Shown here: piece by piece, positions 17,201 to 21,414 of the stretch | How positions within the stretch are numbered: the first letter of the stretch is position 1 | How the letters are laid out: each line of letters starts with the position of its first letter | Source: CAZQBY01 sp964540655 | GTDB taxonomy: Archaea; Altiarchaeota; Altiarchaeia; JAFGQM01 | Assembly (NCBI GenBank): GCA_964540655.1 | Contig: CAZINR010000007.1 | Span: 1 to 36,272, forward strand | Reading direction: 5' to 3' | DNA: 36,272 nt | Translations under genes and position numbers: made by a program | Notes under the pieces: model-generated | The model's input: the letters and a program-made list of their open reading frames with translations, nothing else | Told to the model about the DNA's origin: nothing | Database searches by the model: none

Positions 17201-19907
17201 TCTTGTTGCGCGCTATGCTGGTCACGGTCTCGTCGCGGGTGTAGTCGGAGGCCCCGGGGTCCCAGTCCCAGGAGCTCCTCTGGACGCTGGCGTCCGAGAT
17301 GTTGGCCACGACGAACCAGCTTATGTCGTTGACGTAGTTGGCGTCATAGGTGCGGGCGCCTATCTGGGTCGAGCTTGTCAGGGCTATTGCGGGGAAGGTC
17401 TGCTCCAGCCCGTTGGAGGCCGATGACCACGTCCCGTAGACGAAGGAGCTCGACATGTCCACGGTGGCACCTATGTCGTCATAGGTGAAGCTGCTGCTCG
17501 TAGATTGGTGGACTCCGTGATAGACTCTCGAGATGAAAGAGGAGCTCCACTCCACCACCTCCGCGTAGCAGGCGGCGGAGACGCCTGTGGCCGCGGAATC
17601 CCTTGCGGCGTAGACGGTGTCGGTGTCGCTCATGTTGAACCGGACGTTGCCGTCCTGGATGTCAGCGGTACCGCTGGAGCCGGCGGTGCAGGAGCCGACG
17701 ACCATGGTGTAGTCCAGGTCGACCGGCGTCGTTATGTCCTCGGTGTCCGTGGCCGCGGAGGCGGCAAGGTTCATCTGGGCGGGCCTCTGCACCTCGAACT
17801 GCTCGTCCAGCGCCTCTATGACGTAGTAGGACCAGCTCGGGGTGTCGCCCGTTTCTCCTCTTGTAAAGGTTATCGTGTCGTCGGCCGTGAAGCGCGCGTT
17901 CATCAGGTGCTCCGCGGCGTCGGCCGCCCCGGAGTCTCCCGTCAGGGTGAAGACTATGAAGGCGCGGCTCTGGTCCACGGATATGCCAAGGGTCGCCGTG
18001 TCGGTGCTTTGGCCATCAGTGAAGGTCCCGGTGCCGTACTGTATCCTGTAGCGGTTCTGGTTGCTGTTGTGGGCCTGGGCCGTCTGCCCCCCGAACTCGA
18101 ACTCGAGGTGGTGCTTGCCAGCGCGCACGACCTTGCTCACCAGATAGCCGATGCCGTCGCACTCGTAATCTTCCACGAACACCCGGGAGTTGTAGGGTCC
18201 ATCGTCTATCCAGTCGTAGTCCAGGGCCTCGTCCCCGCATCTGACCTCCAGGAACCTCAGCTGCTGCGACTCGTCGGAATCGCTCCACGTGGTGCCGTTC
18301 ACGGGGGTGACAGTCAGATTCGAGCGCCCCCACGTCTCGAACTTGACAGTCCAGTTGCCCCCGGCCTTGGGGTAGGACTGGGTGTTCAGTATCTTGATTC
18401 CGGCCCCCCCGTAGGCCGAGAAGCTGTCCACGGTGAAGGTTATGCTGTCGCCGTTGTCCGTGAACGGGATGCTGACCGGCTCCCATGCCGAGCATTCGAA
18501 GCTGGTCGTGTCGAAGTCCCTGCAGCGGGCTATTGAGGTTATCCTGCCCCTCTTGGGCAGCGTGACCTCCGCATCCTCGAAATCCATCTCCTCGACATAG
18601 ACGACGTCCGTCTTTATGCCGCCGTCCGGGACCTCGCCCAGCCTGATGACGGGCTCGCGGTCCAGGGCGGTTATGCCCCTTATATCCAGGCTGAACGGGG
18701 CGGGGGCTGCTGGCACCTCCTCGGCCATGGCCATCATCCCGGCCGGGGCCGCTGCGCCGGGGTGAGTGATGCGCAGGTCGAACCTGCCGTCGGTCCTGTT
18801 CACGAGGGCGAACCTGCCCATCTCATCGCCCCTGGAATCAAGAAGGCGGGCGGAGAGCCCCTTCATCTCCAGAGTCTTGTTGAGCGGGGTCTGGTTCGTG
18901 AGGTTCTGGGTTATGTTCGCCGGCCTTGTGGCATTTGCCGTGCTCATGTTGGACGGGAGTATCACGAAGCCCGTGCTCAATACCATCGTCTCTTCCTCGT
19001 AGGCGAGGAAGGCCTGGACGGAATACTGCCCGGTCTCGTTAGAGGCGAACGCGTAGGTGGTGTCGCCGTGGGAGGCTCCCAGGGGGTGCGACGAGCCGTC
19101 GGGATAGATTATCGAGGTCTTGATCCTAACCTCGGGGTCAGCGGACAGGCGTATGATAACGCTCTCCCTCGGGAGAATGGCCTCCTCGCTGACTGAGAGC
19201 GCAGTCTCCAGGAGCTGCCTAGGAACCGGCTGCTCCGTCTCGTTGGATGGAATCGTCTCGTTGGCTGGCGGTTCCTCCGTTTGGTTGGATGGAATGGTTT
19301 CGTTGGCTAGCGGCTGCTCGGTCTGGTTGGACGGAATCTCCGTCTCGTTTTCCGGGAATTCTGTCTCGTTGGATGGAATTGTCCGGTTGGCCGGGGGCTG
19401 TTCCGTCTCATTGGATGGAATCTCGGTTTCGTTGGCTGGCGGCTGCTCGGTCTGGTTGGATGGAATAGTCTCGTTGGCAGGGGAGGTGTCGTTCTCCGCC
19501 GGCTCTTCCGGGGGCTCTTCCGGCGGCTCGCCCTGTAGGACGGAGAAGCCCGTCACAAGGAGCATGCTCTCGTTCAGCAGGGAAAGCTCGGAAGATGCCG
19601 AGTAGTTGCCGGGAGTTGTGGTCGCGTAGCTGTAGCTGAACCCGCCCGCATTGCCCTCGAGGGCGGTGAAGGTGGCATTGGGCTCTTCGATAGTGAGGGT
19701 GGTGAGGGCCTCGTCAGGGGCCTCGAGGGTTATCGTGATGGGCTCCCCTGTGCTATAGACCTCCTTGTCGGTGGTCAGGCTGCTCTGCAGGAGGATGCTC
19801 AGGGGGTTGAATTCCCCGGTCATGTTGGCCGCGTAGGCTAATACTAGTGCCATTGCGACTACACAGATTCCGGCGATCACGTGCCGTTTTCTCACTACCA
19901 CTCCCAC
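1506..19907 (-). CDS. Giant modular surface glycoprotein/adhesin (6133 aa)
   Basis: The frame is uninterrupted for 18.4 kb. The start is a GTG at 19907; GTGs at 19901 and 19895 are alternatives, the last giving a cleaner MRKRH n-region. Approximate layout by residue: 1-27 signal peptide; 35-125 and 232-320 homologous Ig-like domains; 126-228 Pro/Asn/Glu/Thr stalk; 380-640 beta domains with paired cysteines; 965-1140 two four-Cys Ig repeats; 1137-2214 tandem duplication of DUF2341 plus concanavalin-like domain; 2215-2305 a further Ig repeat; 2405-3080 beta-sandwich plus alpha/alpha helical domain; 3093-3236 jelly-roll-like domain; 3486-3571 last Ig repeat; 3573-4236, 4243-5060 and 5067-5880 three beta-helix blocks; 5886-6133 C-terminal module shared with the 317-aa neighbour. 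N-x-S/T sequons are very dense (12 in one stretch of about 135 residues that I counted), so heavy N-glycosylation is likely. I see no C-terminal transmembrane helix, so anchoring would depend on the C-terminal module or partners. It is probably a cell-surface adhesin or sheath protein, possibly with carbohydrate-processing activity. Confidence 0.93.
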   Translation of the reverse strand: MGVVVRKRHVIAGICVVAMALVLAYAANMTGEFNPLSILLQSSLTTDKEVYSTGEPITITLEAPDEALTTLTIEEPNATFTALEGNAGGFSYSYATTTPGNYSASSELSLLNESMLLVTGFSVLQGEPPEEPPEEPAENDTSPANETIPSNQTEQPPANETEIPSNETEQPPANRTIPSNETEFPENETEIPSNQTEQPLANETIPSNQTEEPPANETIPSNETEQPVPRQLLETALSVSEEAILPRESVIIRLSADPEVRIKTSIIYPDGSSHPLGASHGDTTYAFASNETGQYSVQAFLAYEEETMVLSTGFVILPSNMSTANATRPANITQNLTNQTPLNKTLEMKGLSARLLDSRGDEMGRFALVNRTDGRFDLRITHPGAAAPAGMMAMAEEVPAAPAPFSLDIRGITALDREPVIRLGEVPDGGIKTDVVYVEEMDFEDAEVTLPKRGRITSIARCRDFDTTSFECSAWEPVSIPFTDNGDSITFTVDSFSAYGGAGIKILNTQSYPKAGGNWTVKFETWGRSNLTVTPVNGTTWSDSDESQQLRFLEVRCGDEALDYDWIDDGPYNSRVFVEDYECDGIGYLVSKVVRAGKHHLEFEFGGQTAQAHNSNQNRYRIQYGTGTFTDGQSTDTATLGISVDQSRAFIVFTLTGDSGAADAAEHLMNARFTADDTITFTRGETGDTPSWSYYVIEALDEQFEVQRPAQMNLAASAATDTEDITTPVDLDYTMVVGSCTAGSSGTADIQDGNVRFNMSDTDTVYAARDSAATGVSAACYAEVVEWSSSFISRVYHGVHQSTSSSFTYDDIGATVDMSSSFVYGTWSSASNGLEQTFPAIALTSSTQIGARTYDANYVNDISWFVVANISDASVQRSSWDWDPGASDYTRDETVTSIARNKTAVFSYGATAGDGTAFPRNRWTNYFTSATNLRFEFEHPNSGTVDARREYYQVVTFPNITSSGPASIEWNWTSGDGHNSTPAFNTTTICVNASADVNCTIFFNGTAYPNGTIGTNICWNFTNMPNGNYSTINATCNDSSSNRVNTTNAWWNVSQQPPTGSYNWAAANQSTWYNSTTICYETSTPMNCTLYFNGTNYPNSTVGLESCWNQTNKPTGNYSTINVTCEGSYVQSSNSWWYVTNDDPPVYINMTAKPNPVSSTPNNISVSGGVSQGGNMQTNHTIWIWLNDTMLNDTTLVNDTVHSPEWWNYTWRRRKKITIKETNSETRAREPVVVNLTGLTISNCWNELRLINSSGDEVRIDFISEDITSAQGSRSCIFAFLENISASGSDDYYAYYDNPDATEPSYPAVILHYDTFESYDQGADLHWASTGWGGGHYEANEYSGAHDKGINITSTGNHVYFLGCNGSTCGSDGNRWPSFDIKGGHYDTMDDYTMDVRFMSLDNPGDENGNIGGTVRYYGVTGNGCYPAYHVWWDEWNTYRIYEKYDGGACPEGDLDSNSFTGGENVWYHLQVDVVGNSIEADLDFGTSVTSGSAANVPYGSANMFAWDQMAMWVDNWSVWNGSVQIYEVPLNVTQGAHSEEYYLQTNGTGYYNYTFSSPTFEGNHTITVNATINPTGENSTNLTVDTTPPTIDWNWTNINTTISIKTTTVCINASEQVNCTLFFNGTNTASTGMKTYVCWPKSALGDGNYSSVNVSCDDIAGFDANTSNSWLNVSYEEPVQIPLFFNESPISGGSNVEVYGNVSYLGAYAENHTIYIYVDEILLNDTNLVTDDVHSPSWWNYTWHMRKNFTLEETTGTAREKEAMILNVSGLNITNCTKELRLINSTGEERAIEVVRHNVERAMGEKWCLIAFVENFTASQTKEFFIYYNNSEAADPGYPTLVYHYDDFEERTVGSTLNNVKTGYGGANGYYSLWGVTWPTQAGNVTAFGDPGNQVYWMGCNAASGCGGNYPKLVFNGDYYADLEDYTVEGRVYRIDNPSDDSGHAGFSLRYNNDGDCYDEYIMMMAETYSETYIWEKSGDQPSCVDASVDSDLHSTTTDHWYHLTAKTIGNWQWAAVNFTDSIVSATDTSIDSGTILLNSMNEGSNYFDDLIVWKGNVTVSETEPTLTLGAPIHFLSTDDSGKFNYTFISPASQGLHEVVVNTTYTIYGRNATNLSVLDETPPVITWIWPYVNRSTAQNSTTVNISVNENVNCTLHANITGVEKAYPNDTVGTYISWNFTNLPDGNYTFNVTCNDSASNKANSTNAWWRVAYYDDSGPTPTWSWADANSTIGVTYTQPCVTLSEPGNCTLHFNGTDYVNVTYASSICWFVTGLSQGNHSIVNVTCDDALGNDENSTNQWLDVSVNDNVKPNVSVVSPAPGSNFCSEVLINVSINDSVSGISTAYYRLSNASGWVTSWTALELSRGNIYQGYWNATFDYSGIRFGRYNVTINATDLSDNRNDTVESEFIRPSTIVWDDRDSSGTDTINDTVSIYNEHLNLTFRFHNFTTGSSANGYLIDTLQYYGQTLLENTPYYDQGKINELVDDGLINRNFVFGTTHVMGDLDDPDDFLRLWAGTASNYNLHTKSNITGYGCVLNLSTPSRTMGTQTLGTQTNFTVFYNDTLRVVDTVINKGSTTDVTRLIVFPTPRVLVTTFSEPENRNNHPYGPNYVRNVPAVAYSDDYIAYTTKYGSNHAGSGTLKLDAMTGNNPPWGDETKTNYYPSMYVMNTTLGMSSNEESTVSVDLVLEQKNLSDYYAEYMAENDISFDSFDYAKIRDYFTNQLRLDDCFHNDGFVIAAYYSDESYAPAGESDWSNMLLARSLMAMYHKTGDDYYLDKSKHFNIYLNDTLSHRDRSTSDYRYGYFIDATRPGAMIEWYKDDTAYMWSQPYQLSGLIAEFMATQNHTTLDVAMDNMENVFGRDAAQDGGLWNLTEKRWKWLIQKGSSSDCVGSNCEVDEDNYDSQLFGINVMLQAYMLTHNETYLERAQNVTNDYVYRFIRPTWQFEDTRKVHSSNMVAYTAKTLYLLYDITENRTYERWAEDLVDNFMYGYIYMDKFPEHYSWLKGGATRFTHDWQGRAIPDSKGDSGIFSEYNMLPWLQEGLIAAYKHSGEEIYLNFSKQILTHIKTSDAINDSSRMVDYFENENVTWTPSDGTSSVGFSTTEKQRDLKSLEWNFTQSGSDNNLKYISRPVTGTYTGGGDNAFADWEEFDDLTFWFYTTDVGGTNYYVSLKNSGSWVMDKYDFSTQLSSGWSFVEIAMGATSRGNVQTINFSIDGNDFGTGTHTFLIDDLKINKTRTSNQSSEYNAYTDLWYDYDNGQTLVGNLFVVAELGTMINGSRVEQSELMLFDKDTYMQVYNVFNNHTFNATLHLRRNFSDAWNANRSELTAFTDDFGNVTIGPNDDVYLLNATFILEEERPAGNDNTTYLYDEVDQVLDSSVDIYINSSTSVKTGSAHNLSIDSHAISNIVLNTTKFNMTFEPYSFNFTSHNGNFDVQEINECSGPVTQTCFSYVQDGSVYNVTVYNLTIEPGTGSNNLTHVGPDTTKPTLEWNWTDINSTLTDRNHTKICVNSTETINCTLHFEGTDYVNDTPSMHVCWHRTGLANANHTPINVTCDDTSENDQNTTNAWIRIAIGELSECAELGNSGWTYNLVSDVTSKDTCFNVTADDVTLNCSGHTITGDQSGYGVNATSVLDLTLRNCQITNFTRAIHAYSTNSSLFDNNTLYENNGTYSAFYVYGSNHNAFYNHEIYANNASDSPGFYLYASSNNTIQNATLANNTFEPGFAGGALSLYIAENNTISNLTFDNNTATSSGIFGGGILGLSDDCNNNTFSSLTFTNNTLDAGSHAVQGGGIIGIEPEGGTRSENNTFTDITLIENSVSCGSIAGGGIIGLHKGTASADNSTFTDLTLRNNSVSANGITGGGIIGIFYSDRNTFTTLALANNTVTATGSIDGGGILGLYAADNNTFNTVTFTKNTPSVAGSGYIYGGGILGLNSADNNSLSTINIHNNTATSDGDFYGGAILGLDTADDNVLTSISIKNNSASAASFMDGGFAIGLYDDSDTNSFTHMLLYNNTASALDFGGTIGLSAADNNTFTNATISLTDISVSLLIGGIFGLIDSNGNQFSNSTIYDNTIDSGDENSTIGLETVGGCGDNTFTNLNATGDADYMIYDDTGDSYVNYFTYSNAHGIINWTNTSDSGFLKNLTLKGNLTFGTVDATSKNILINNNTAFVNTSAFSLGQINSEANITLYELDEWSFSNPAILRNGVVCDDDTTPSCHNYTALDAATVIFNVSAWSNYTIGEGPTTELSDCAELDQADTEYTIVSNIVTDHTCFNITASGVTLNAAGHTVTGDGGEGDYCVNATGSLTNVTVKNFADINTWHIGVYFNDVDDSLIANSTFTSEISAGSNVYGIYMDSSDSVNVTNNTMSLTHTGAIGDTYGVGSNSGTGNNITNNTIVLTATYDAGGVYLWGTSSSNNIQNNSITVTEAVSYGRGIYLSGAESTTVRDNRINIDDVSTATAYGIEAGNSPTSNVIENNTIRAVSSNDGGSSVSSAGIGLIGADDFNITNNSITATASSARAADVYLLGSDGNNITGNAYHSDQLGAYVGTTSDGNKLGGTFEGAVGVEMNAEGMTAYLHGDSTFTGHGINITTDDTIVDGSSYGMTGDGSGSDYGVHAKARLNVTVRDFGDIDSFKRGVSFNRINDSKISNNNMTSSFGAETHAVHLTDSDSVDIKNNSIDWTKTGSTEYSYAVYIYINSGRTAGSNNITNNTLTSSVDSDAYAYGVYIYISNDGISNSNTISDNDFSSSSSAYEADGWTYGIEISCSGTMNSNTISENAISVSGANPTGVSIYNSGTMNSNTISDNFFSDIYGAFSSSYSYGLYLSNDGTMNSNNVSDNYLSVTSLATTSDLTAYGAFLDSVDYLNFSGNTLSMSATNSRSAGIYLSGADYGHFWNNSDTTSNYSLYIASGSGNTFWNNTFSGAYNTEINDLSGAGDTNYFHYRNSHGIINWTSTAFHQDLSTKGDLTFGQSDSSAHNIIIGNNTAYLAPAFTSPYDGINSTANITLYELDEWSISNRVILRNGELCDETTFPVCTAYTSLDADPVIFSVSAWSNYTIGENPGVLSDCANLNAAGEYSLSADVEAATTCFNVTADDVTLDCGAHIITGNQAGYGVNSTGVQDFTLRNCRITNFTRAIHAYSTNSSSFENNTLYENNGDYAGFYVYGSEDNAFYNHGFKDNAGLISSDICLNISHNSTFENTTIWNGSVSGANDLYGGVIALNSSKNNTFTNTTLRNGSVSCSNDLYGGVLSLRSSDNNTFSSVTIGGSSATPSASIYDGGAILVLSHSDLNTFSNTVLSNNTVASALDFNGGGILGLRTSHGNEFTTTTLHNNTARNTGGSIYGGGILGLYTGADNNTFTTVTLTNNSVSASGTISGGGILGLYTGADNNTLTGLTFTNNTASADGYIYGGGILGLRNEVNNNTLATVVFTNNSASAGSFFYGGLIMGLYFKCSNNTFSNLDFKSNAVSDGNGFDGGSMLGISSGEADIRNNSFTDATFENNSLSMSGTVTINGGGMVGVTGCSPPGGCKHHSFTNIVFENNTVSDAGTLTINGGGILGVRNFNNATFSSIAMRRNTVDAAVLKGGGILGIFSGPDNLTFSTITLDGNNVTVSSDPNGGLVLGIYGQSNKANNNVFTHLTIANNTPETTAAADAVQGGLLIGIQDSDTNTFLNATIYNNTATSASGEFGIRGGGILGLYGPAENSTFTNFTVYNNTVLAGTGEKSMLGIESSVDNSTFTNLNATGNTEYMIYDDTGDSYVNYFTYSNAHGIINWTNTSDSGFLKNLTLKGNLTFGTVDATSKNILINNNTAFVNTSAFSLGQINSEANITLYELDEWGFVNPVVKRNGVTCDSGTDPSCHAYTDLDADPAIFNVSGWGSPSGNFTVAEATLEVHSLQATDPVNLIAEGYKTVWCNATATDQNGWQDVDEANATLFIAPAAHSSADDNDDHYTNSSCTVGAGSGYNAPIICSFRVAWHADDGEWTCNITVNSTGDSGWGNKTDITVNQLLSLNVTDLLDFGSLSVGETSGDETLEVNNTGNVQIDIQVNGTDMDCHSGTIDVSQIHYNESDSVAWASMCELTTAPADTCPAFSSSFNLADGAAASKETYWKLQVPESVGGSCSGWLTVQATAG
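2394..2660 (-). repeat. 267-bp exact repeat, copy 1 (cap of third beta-helix block)
   Basis: These bases are identical, position by position, to 7323-7589 at a constant in-frame offset of 4929 bp. They encode the capping segment that closes a beta-helix block (NAHGIINWTNT to NITLYELDEW). Sequence on both sides diverges at once. Confidence 0.95.
2680..4330 (-). repeat. Coding tandem repeat, about 16 units of about 33 aa (third beta-helix block)
   Basis: The translated units follow the pattern NNTFTxVTLxNNxVxAxGxIxGGGILGLxxxxD, with a usual period of 33 residues (99 bp) and occasional insertions; I count about sixteen. Each unit has three short strand-like runs separated by turns, as expected for a rung of a right-handed parallel beta-helix. 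The rung is longer than the 20-25 residues typical of NosD-type helices, and the GG(G)(I/M)(L/V)G(L/I) strand is unusually constant. DNA identity between units is only partial, so the array is old. Confidence 0.8.
4930..7060 (-). other. NosD-like beta-helix block 2 of the giant protein
   Basis: This block opens with LSDCAELD and TCFNITASGVTLNAAGHTVTGD, the usual start of archaeal NosD/PbH1 beta-helices. It continues with standard rungs such as NSNTISDN and NNITNNTI of about 20-30 residues, without the GGGILGL signature of the flanking blocks. A second sub-block begins near 6130 (DYGVHAKARLNVTVRDFGD). The closing cap near 4860-5120 is homologous to the 267-bp repeats but clearly diverged. Confidence 0.75.
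7323..7589 (-). repeat. 267-bp exact repeat, copy 2 (cap of first beta-helix block)
   Basis: Identical to 2394-2660. The middle beta-helix block, lying between the two copies, carries a diverged version of the same cap, so the identity is not explained by simple stepwise duplication. Recent gene conversion, strong constraint or an assembly artefact are the options. Confidence 0.95.
7590..8810 (-). repeat. Coding tandem repeat, about 12 units of about 33 aa (first beta-helix block)
   Basis: The repeat family is the same as at 2680-4330: N(N)TFTxLTLxNNxVxxxGxIxGGGI(L/I)G(L/I)xxxxD, about twelve units ranging from about 29 to 38 residues. The block is preceded by CAELGNSGW, DTCFNVTADDVTLNCSGH and the LRNCQITNF leader near 8840-9190. 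A near-identical leader precedes the third block near 4380-4710. Confidence 0.8.
10670..12690 (-). other. Beta-sandwich plus alpha/alpha helical enzyme-like domain in the giant protein
   Basis: Residues about 2405-3080 differ from the rest of the protein: fewer Asn and Thr, more helix and many aromatics. A beta-rich half (to about 2700) is followed by repeated helical hairpins with Trp, Tyr and acidic residues, such as SNMLLARSLMAMYHKTGDDY, YLERAQNVTNDYVYRF, RWAEDLVDNFMYGYI and WLQEGLIAAYKHSGEEIY. A beta-supersandwich with an (alpha/alpha)6 toroid is typical of glycoside hydrolases and polysaccharide lyases. I cannot name the family or point to catalytic residues, so enzymatic activity is inferred from fold alone. 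Confidence 0.5.
13265..16500 (-). repeat. Tandem duplication of a DUF2341 plus concanavalin-like unit
   Basis: Two units of about 1.6 kb follow each other, about 16500-14870 and 14870-13265. Each has a beta domain with an NHTI(W/Y)I(W/Y) motif, then HSP(E/S)WWNYTW, a DUF2341 domain (LRLINS(S/T)GxE, (F/Y)YNN- or YYDN-type end), a concanavalin/LamG-like sandwich (DD/DTFE, GN-VY(F/W)(L/M)GCN, WYHL) and an Ig-like repeat. The copies are clearly diverged, so the duplication is ancient. Confidence 0.75.
19225..19530 (-). repeat. Pro/Asn/Glu/Thr stalk repeats in the giant gene
   Basis: Roughly ten short degenerate units of the type ANETIPSN(E/Q)TEQP encode residues about 126-228. Nearly every unit carries an N-x-T sequon. 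This looks like an extended glycosylated spacer between two homologous Ig-like domains. Such minisatellite coding repeats tend to vary in length between strains. Confidence 0.85.
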
Positions 19908-20048
19908 TAGCCCTACCTAAGTCTAACTACACATAGCCTGAGCTAACTTGCCTGTTTCCATGCTACGCTACCACCCACTAATGGGTCCACCACCCAAAAG
20001 GGCTGGGAATATAACGGCGGCGTCAATAAAAATGTTTGGTTGAAAGCC
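19908..20048 (-). promoter_or_regulatory. Upstream region and possible promoter of the giant gene
   Basis: The 141-bp gap between the NEW3-like gene and the giant gene holds two minus-strand A/T-rich candidates, a TTATATTC element near 20007-20014 and an ATTTTTATTG element near 20024-20035. Either would give a 5' leader of several tens of bases. No classical Shine-Dalgarno stands out before GTG 19907; a GGAG lies just before the GTG at 19895. Confidence 0.35.
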
Positions 20049-21317
20049 TCAATACCTTGAAAGGCCGGACCTTTTCCTGCCGCCTTTGGAGCCCCTCTTC
20101 TTGGAGTTCATGAGTCGCACCAGGAACAGGGCGGCTACTATGATAACAAGTAGGATTATCATCCAGGTGAGGTCTCCTCCTCCACCCTGGCCCTCCTGCA
20201 CCTCCGGCTCCGCAGAAGCAGCTTCCGTCTCAGTCTCTTCGTAGACGTTGAGTATTGTGCTCCTCTCCTCGGATATCTTGCCCGAATAGTAGACCGTGCC
20301 GAATATCTCGTACTTTCCGACCTCTTCAGGCTCGAAGAAGGCGGTCATGTTCATAGTGTCGCCCACCTCCACCCTTATCTCTTCACTGTCGACGACCTTC
20401 TTCAGCGAACCGTCCAGATATATCTGGAACTTGGCCTTGGCGAGGGTGACCATCTCGCCTATGTTGCTGAAGACCGCGTCCATGCGAGNNNNNNNNNNAC
20501 CCACCTGGGTCCAGACGTTCGATGCGACATAGTTCAGGACCCCTTTGACCCTCAGGGCCCCCCTCTCTAGATAGTCGAATGTTATTATCTCGGTGCCGAG
20601 CTTCTCCCCGTCCAGGCTCATCGTCACCCGGGCCCAATACTGGCCCAGCTTCAAATCGTCGGTCGGGATCTCAATCAGTATTTCCCCTCTAGTAGTGGGA
20701 AGGAGTTCGGTTTCAGAATAATCCATGGATTTGACTACGTTCTGCTGCATCTGGTCCAGGATCTCAACGCGTATTTCGGGAGACACCCTGACGTTACCGG
20801 TGTTTATCGTATTGACCTTGACTTCGATGGGGTTGCCCTCCTCTATGTCCTTGACCATGACGTCGCTGTACGCATATCTCTTTATCTGGCGGTCTGTTAT
20901 CTCCACAGCCGTCTTAATGCCCGCCGCAACGGCCACGCCCATCCGCGAACCCTCGCCCTCTGCTGTCGTCTTAGGCCGCACGTTGACGTATATGACTCCG
21001 TTGTACTCCCCATTGGCGACGTCGTCGGGGGGCTCCAGCACTACATTGAGACGATAGAGCGAGTCGGGGGATATGTCGAATCGGGTGTTCTCGAAGGTCA
21101 GCCAGTCCGCTATTTCTCCGTCGACATTGATGCGAGCGGTCAGCTCATCCTTCGAAGACGTGCTTATAACGATGATCTCTTCAGCATAGCCGCCCCTGAG
21201 GATCTCATCGAATCTTATCGTGCCGGGGCTGACACCCACACTTATTGCGGCGCAACCCGAGGACAGCAATATCAAGCCTAGGCTCGCACATATCAGAAGA
21301 TACACGTCTGACCTCAT
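20049..21317 (-). CDS. Membrane-anchored NEW3/CARDB-like exported protein
   Basis: A 422-residue frame from ATG 21317, including four unknown residues over the N run. The N-terminus (MRSDVYLLICASLGLILLSSGC) is a signal peptide ending in a lipobox-like LSSGC, so residue 22 could be lipid-modified. Residues about 25-370 are beta-rich repeats of the NEW3/CARDB type seen in COG1470-like proteins (GNVRVSPEIRVEI, GQYWARVTMSLDG, GKYEIFGTVYYSG). A Gln/Gly-rich linker, a single transmembrane helix (WMIILLVIIVAALFLV) and a Lys/Arg-rich tail of about 20 residues follow. The protein thus faces outward and is held by its C-terminus. It lies 141 bp upstream of the giant gene on the same strand and may help to anchor or assemble it; that is inference from position and topology. 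Confidence 0.88.
   Translation of the reverse strand: MRSDVYLLICASLGLILLSSGCAAISVGVSPGTIRFDEILRGGYAEEIIVISTSSKDELTARINVDGEIADWLTFENTRFDISPDSLYRLNVVLEPPDDVANGEYNGVIYVNVRPKTTAEGEGSRMGVAVAAGIKTAVEITDRQIKRYAYSDVMVKDIEEGNPIEVKVNTINTGNVRVSPEIRVEILDQMQQNVVKSMDYSETELLPTTRGEILIEIPTDDLKLGQYWARVTMSLDGEKLGTEIITFDYLERGALRVKGVLNYVASNVWTQVGXXXXRMDAVFSNIGEMVTLAKAKFQIYLDGSLKKVVDSEEIRVEVGDTMNMTAFFEPEEVGKYEIFGTVYYSGKISEERSTILNVYEETETEAASAEPEVQEGQGGGGDLTWMIILLVIIVAALFLVRLMNSKKRGSKGGRKRSGLSRY
20489..20498. other. Assembly gap (10 N)
   Basis: Ten consecutive N lie inside the NEW3-like gene. The frame is the same on both sides (WTQVG before, RMDAVFSNIGE after), and the join resembles the start of a normal beta strand, so the true gap may be close to ten bases. 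An arbitrary placeholder cannot be excluded. Confidence 0.98.
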
Positions 21318-21414
21318 TTTTGCTTATACATTAGATGAAGTTCGATTAAGATGAAGGTAATTTAGAAACGCTTTATTAAAAAACAAAGGAATAAAAATAA
21401 AAAGAGAAGGGCGT
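21318..21414 (-). terminator. T-rich terminator and promoter between two exported-protein genes
   Basis: On the minus strand, just after the stop of the 317-aa gene, there is a pyrimidine run (CTTCTCTTTTTATTTTTATT), as in archaeal U-tract termination. A TAATAAAG-like box follows within the gap and may serve the downstream NEW3-like gene. Confidence 0.5.
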
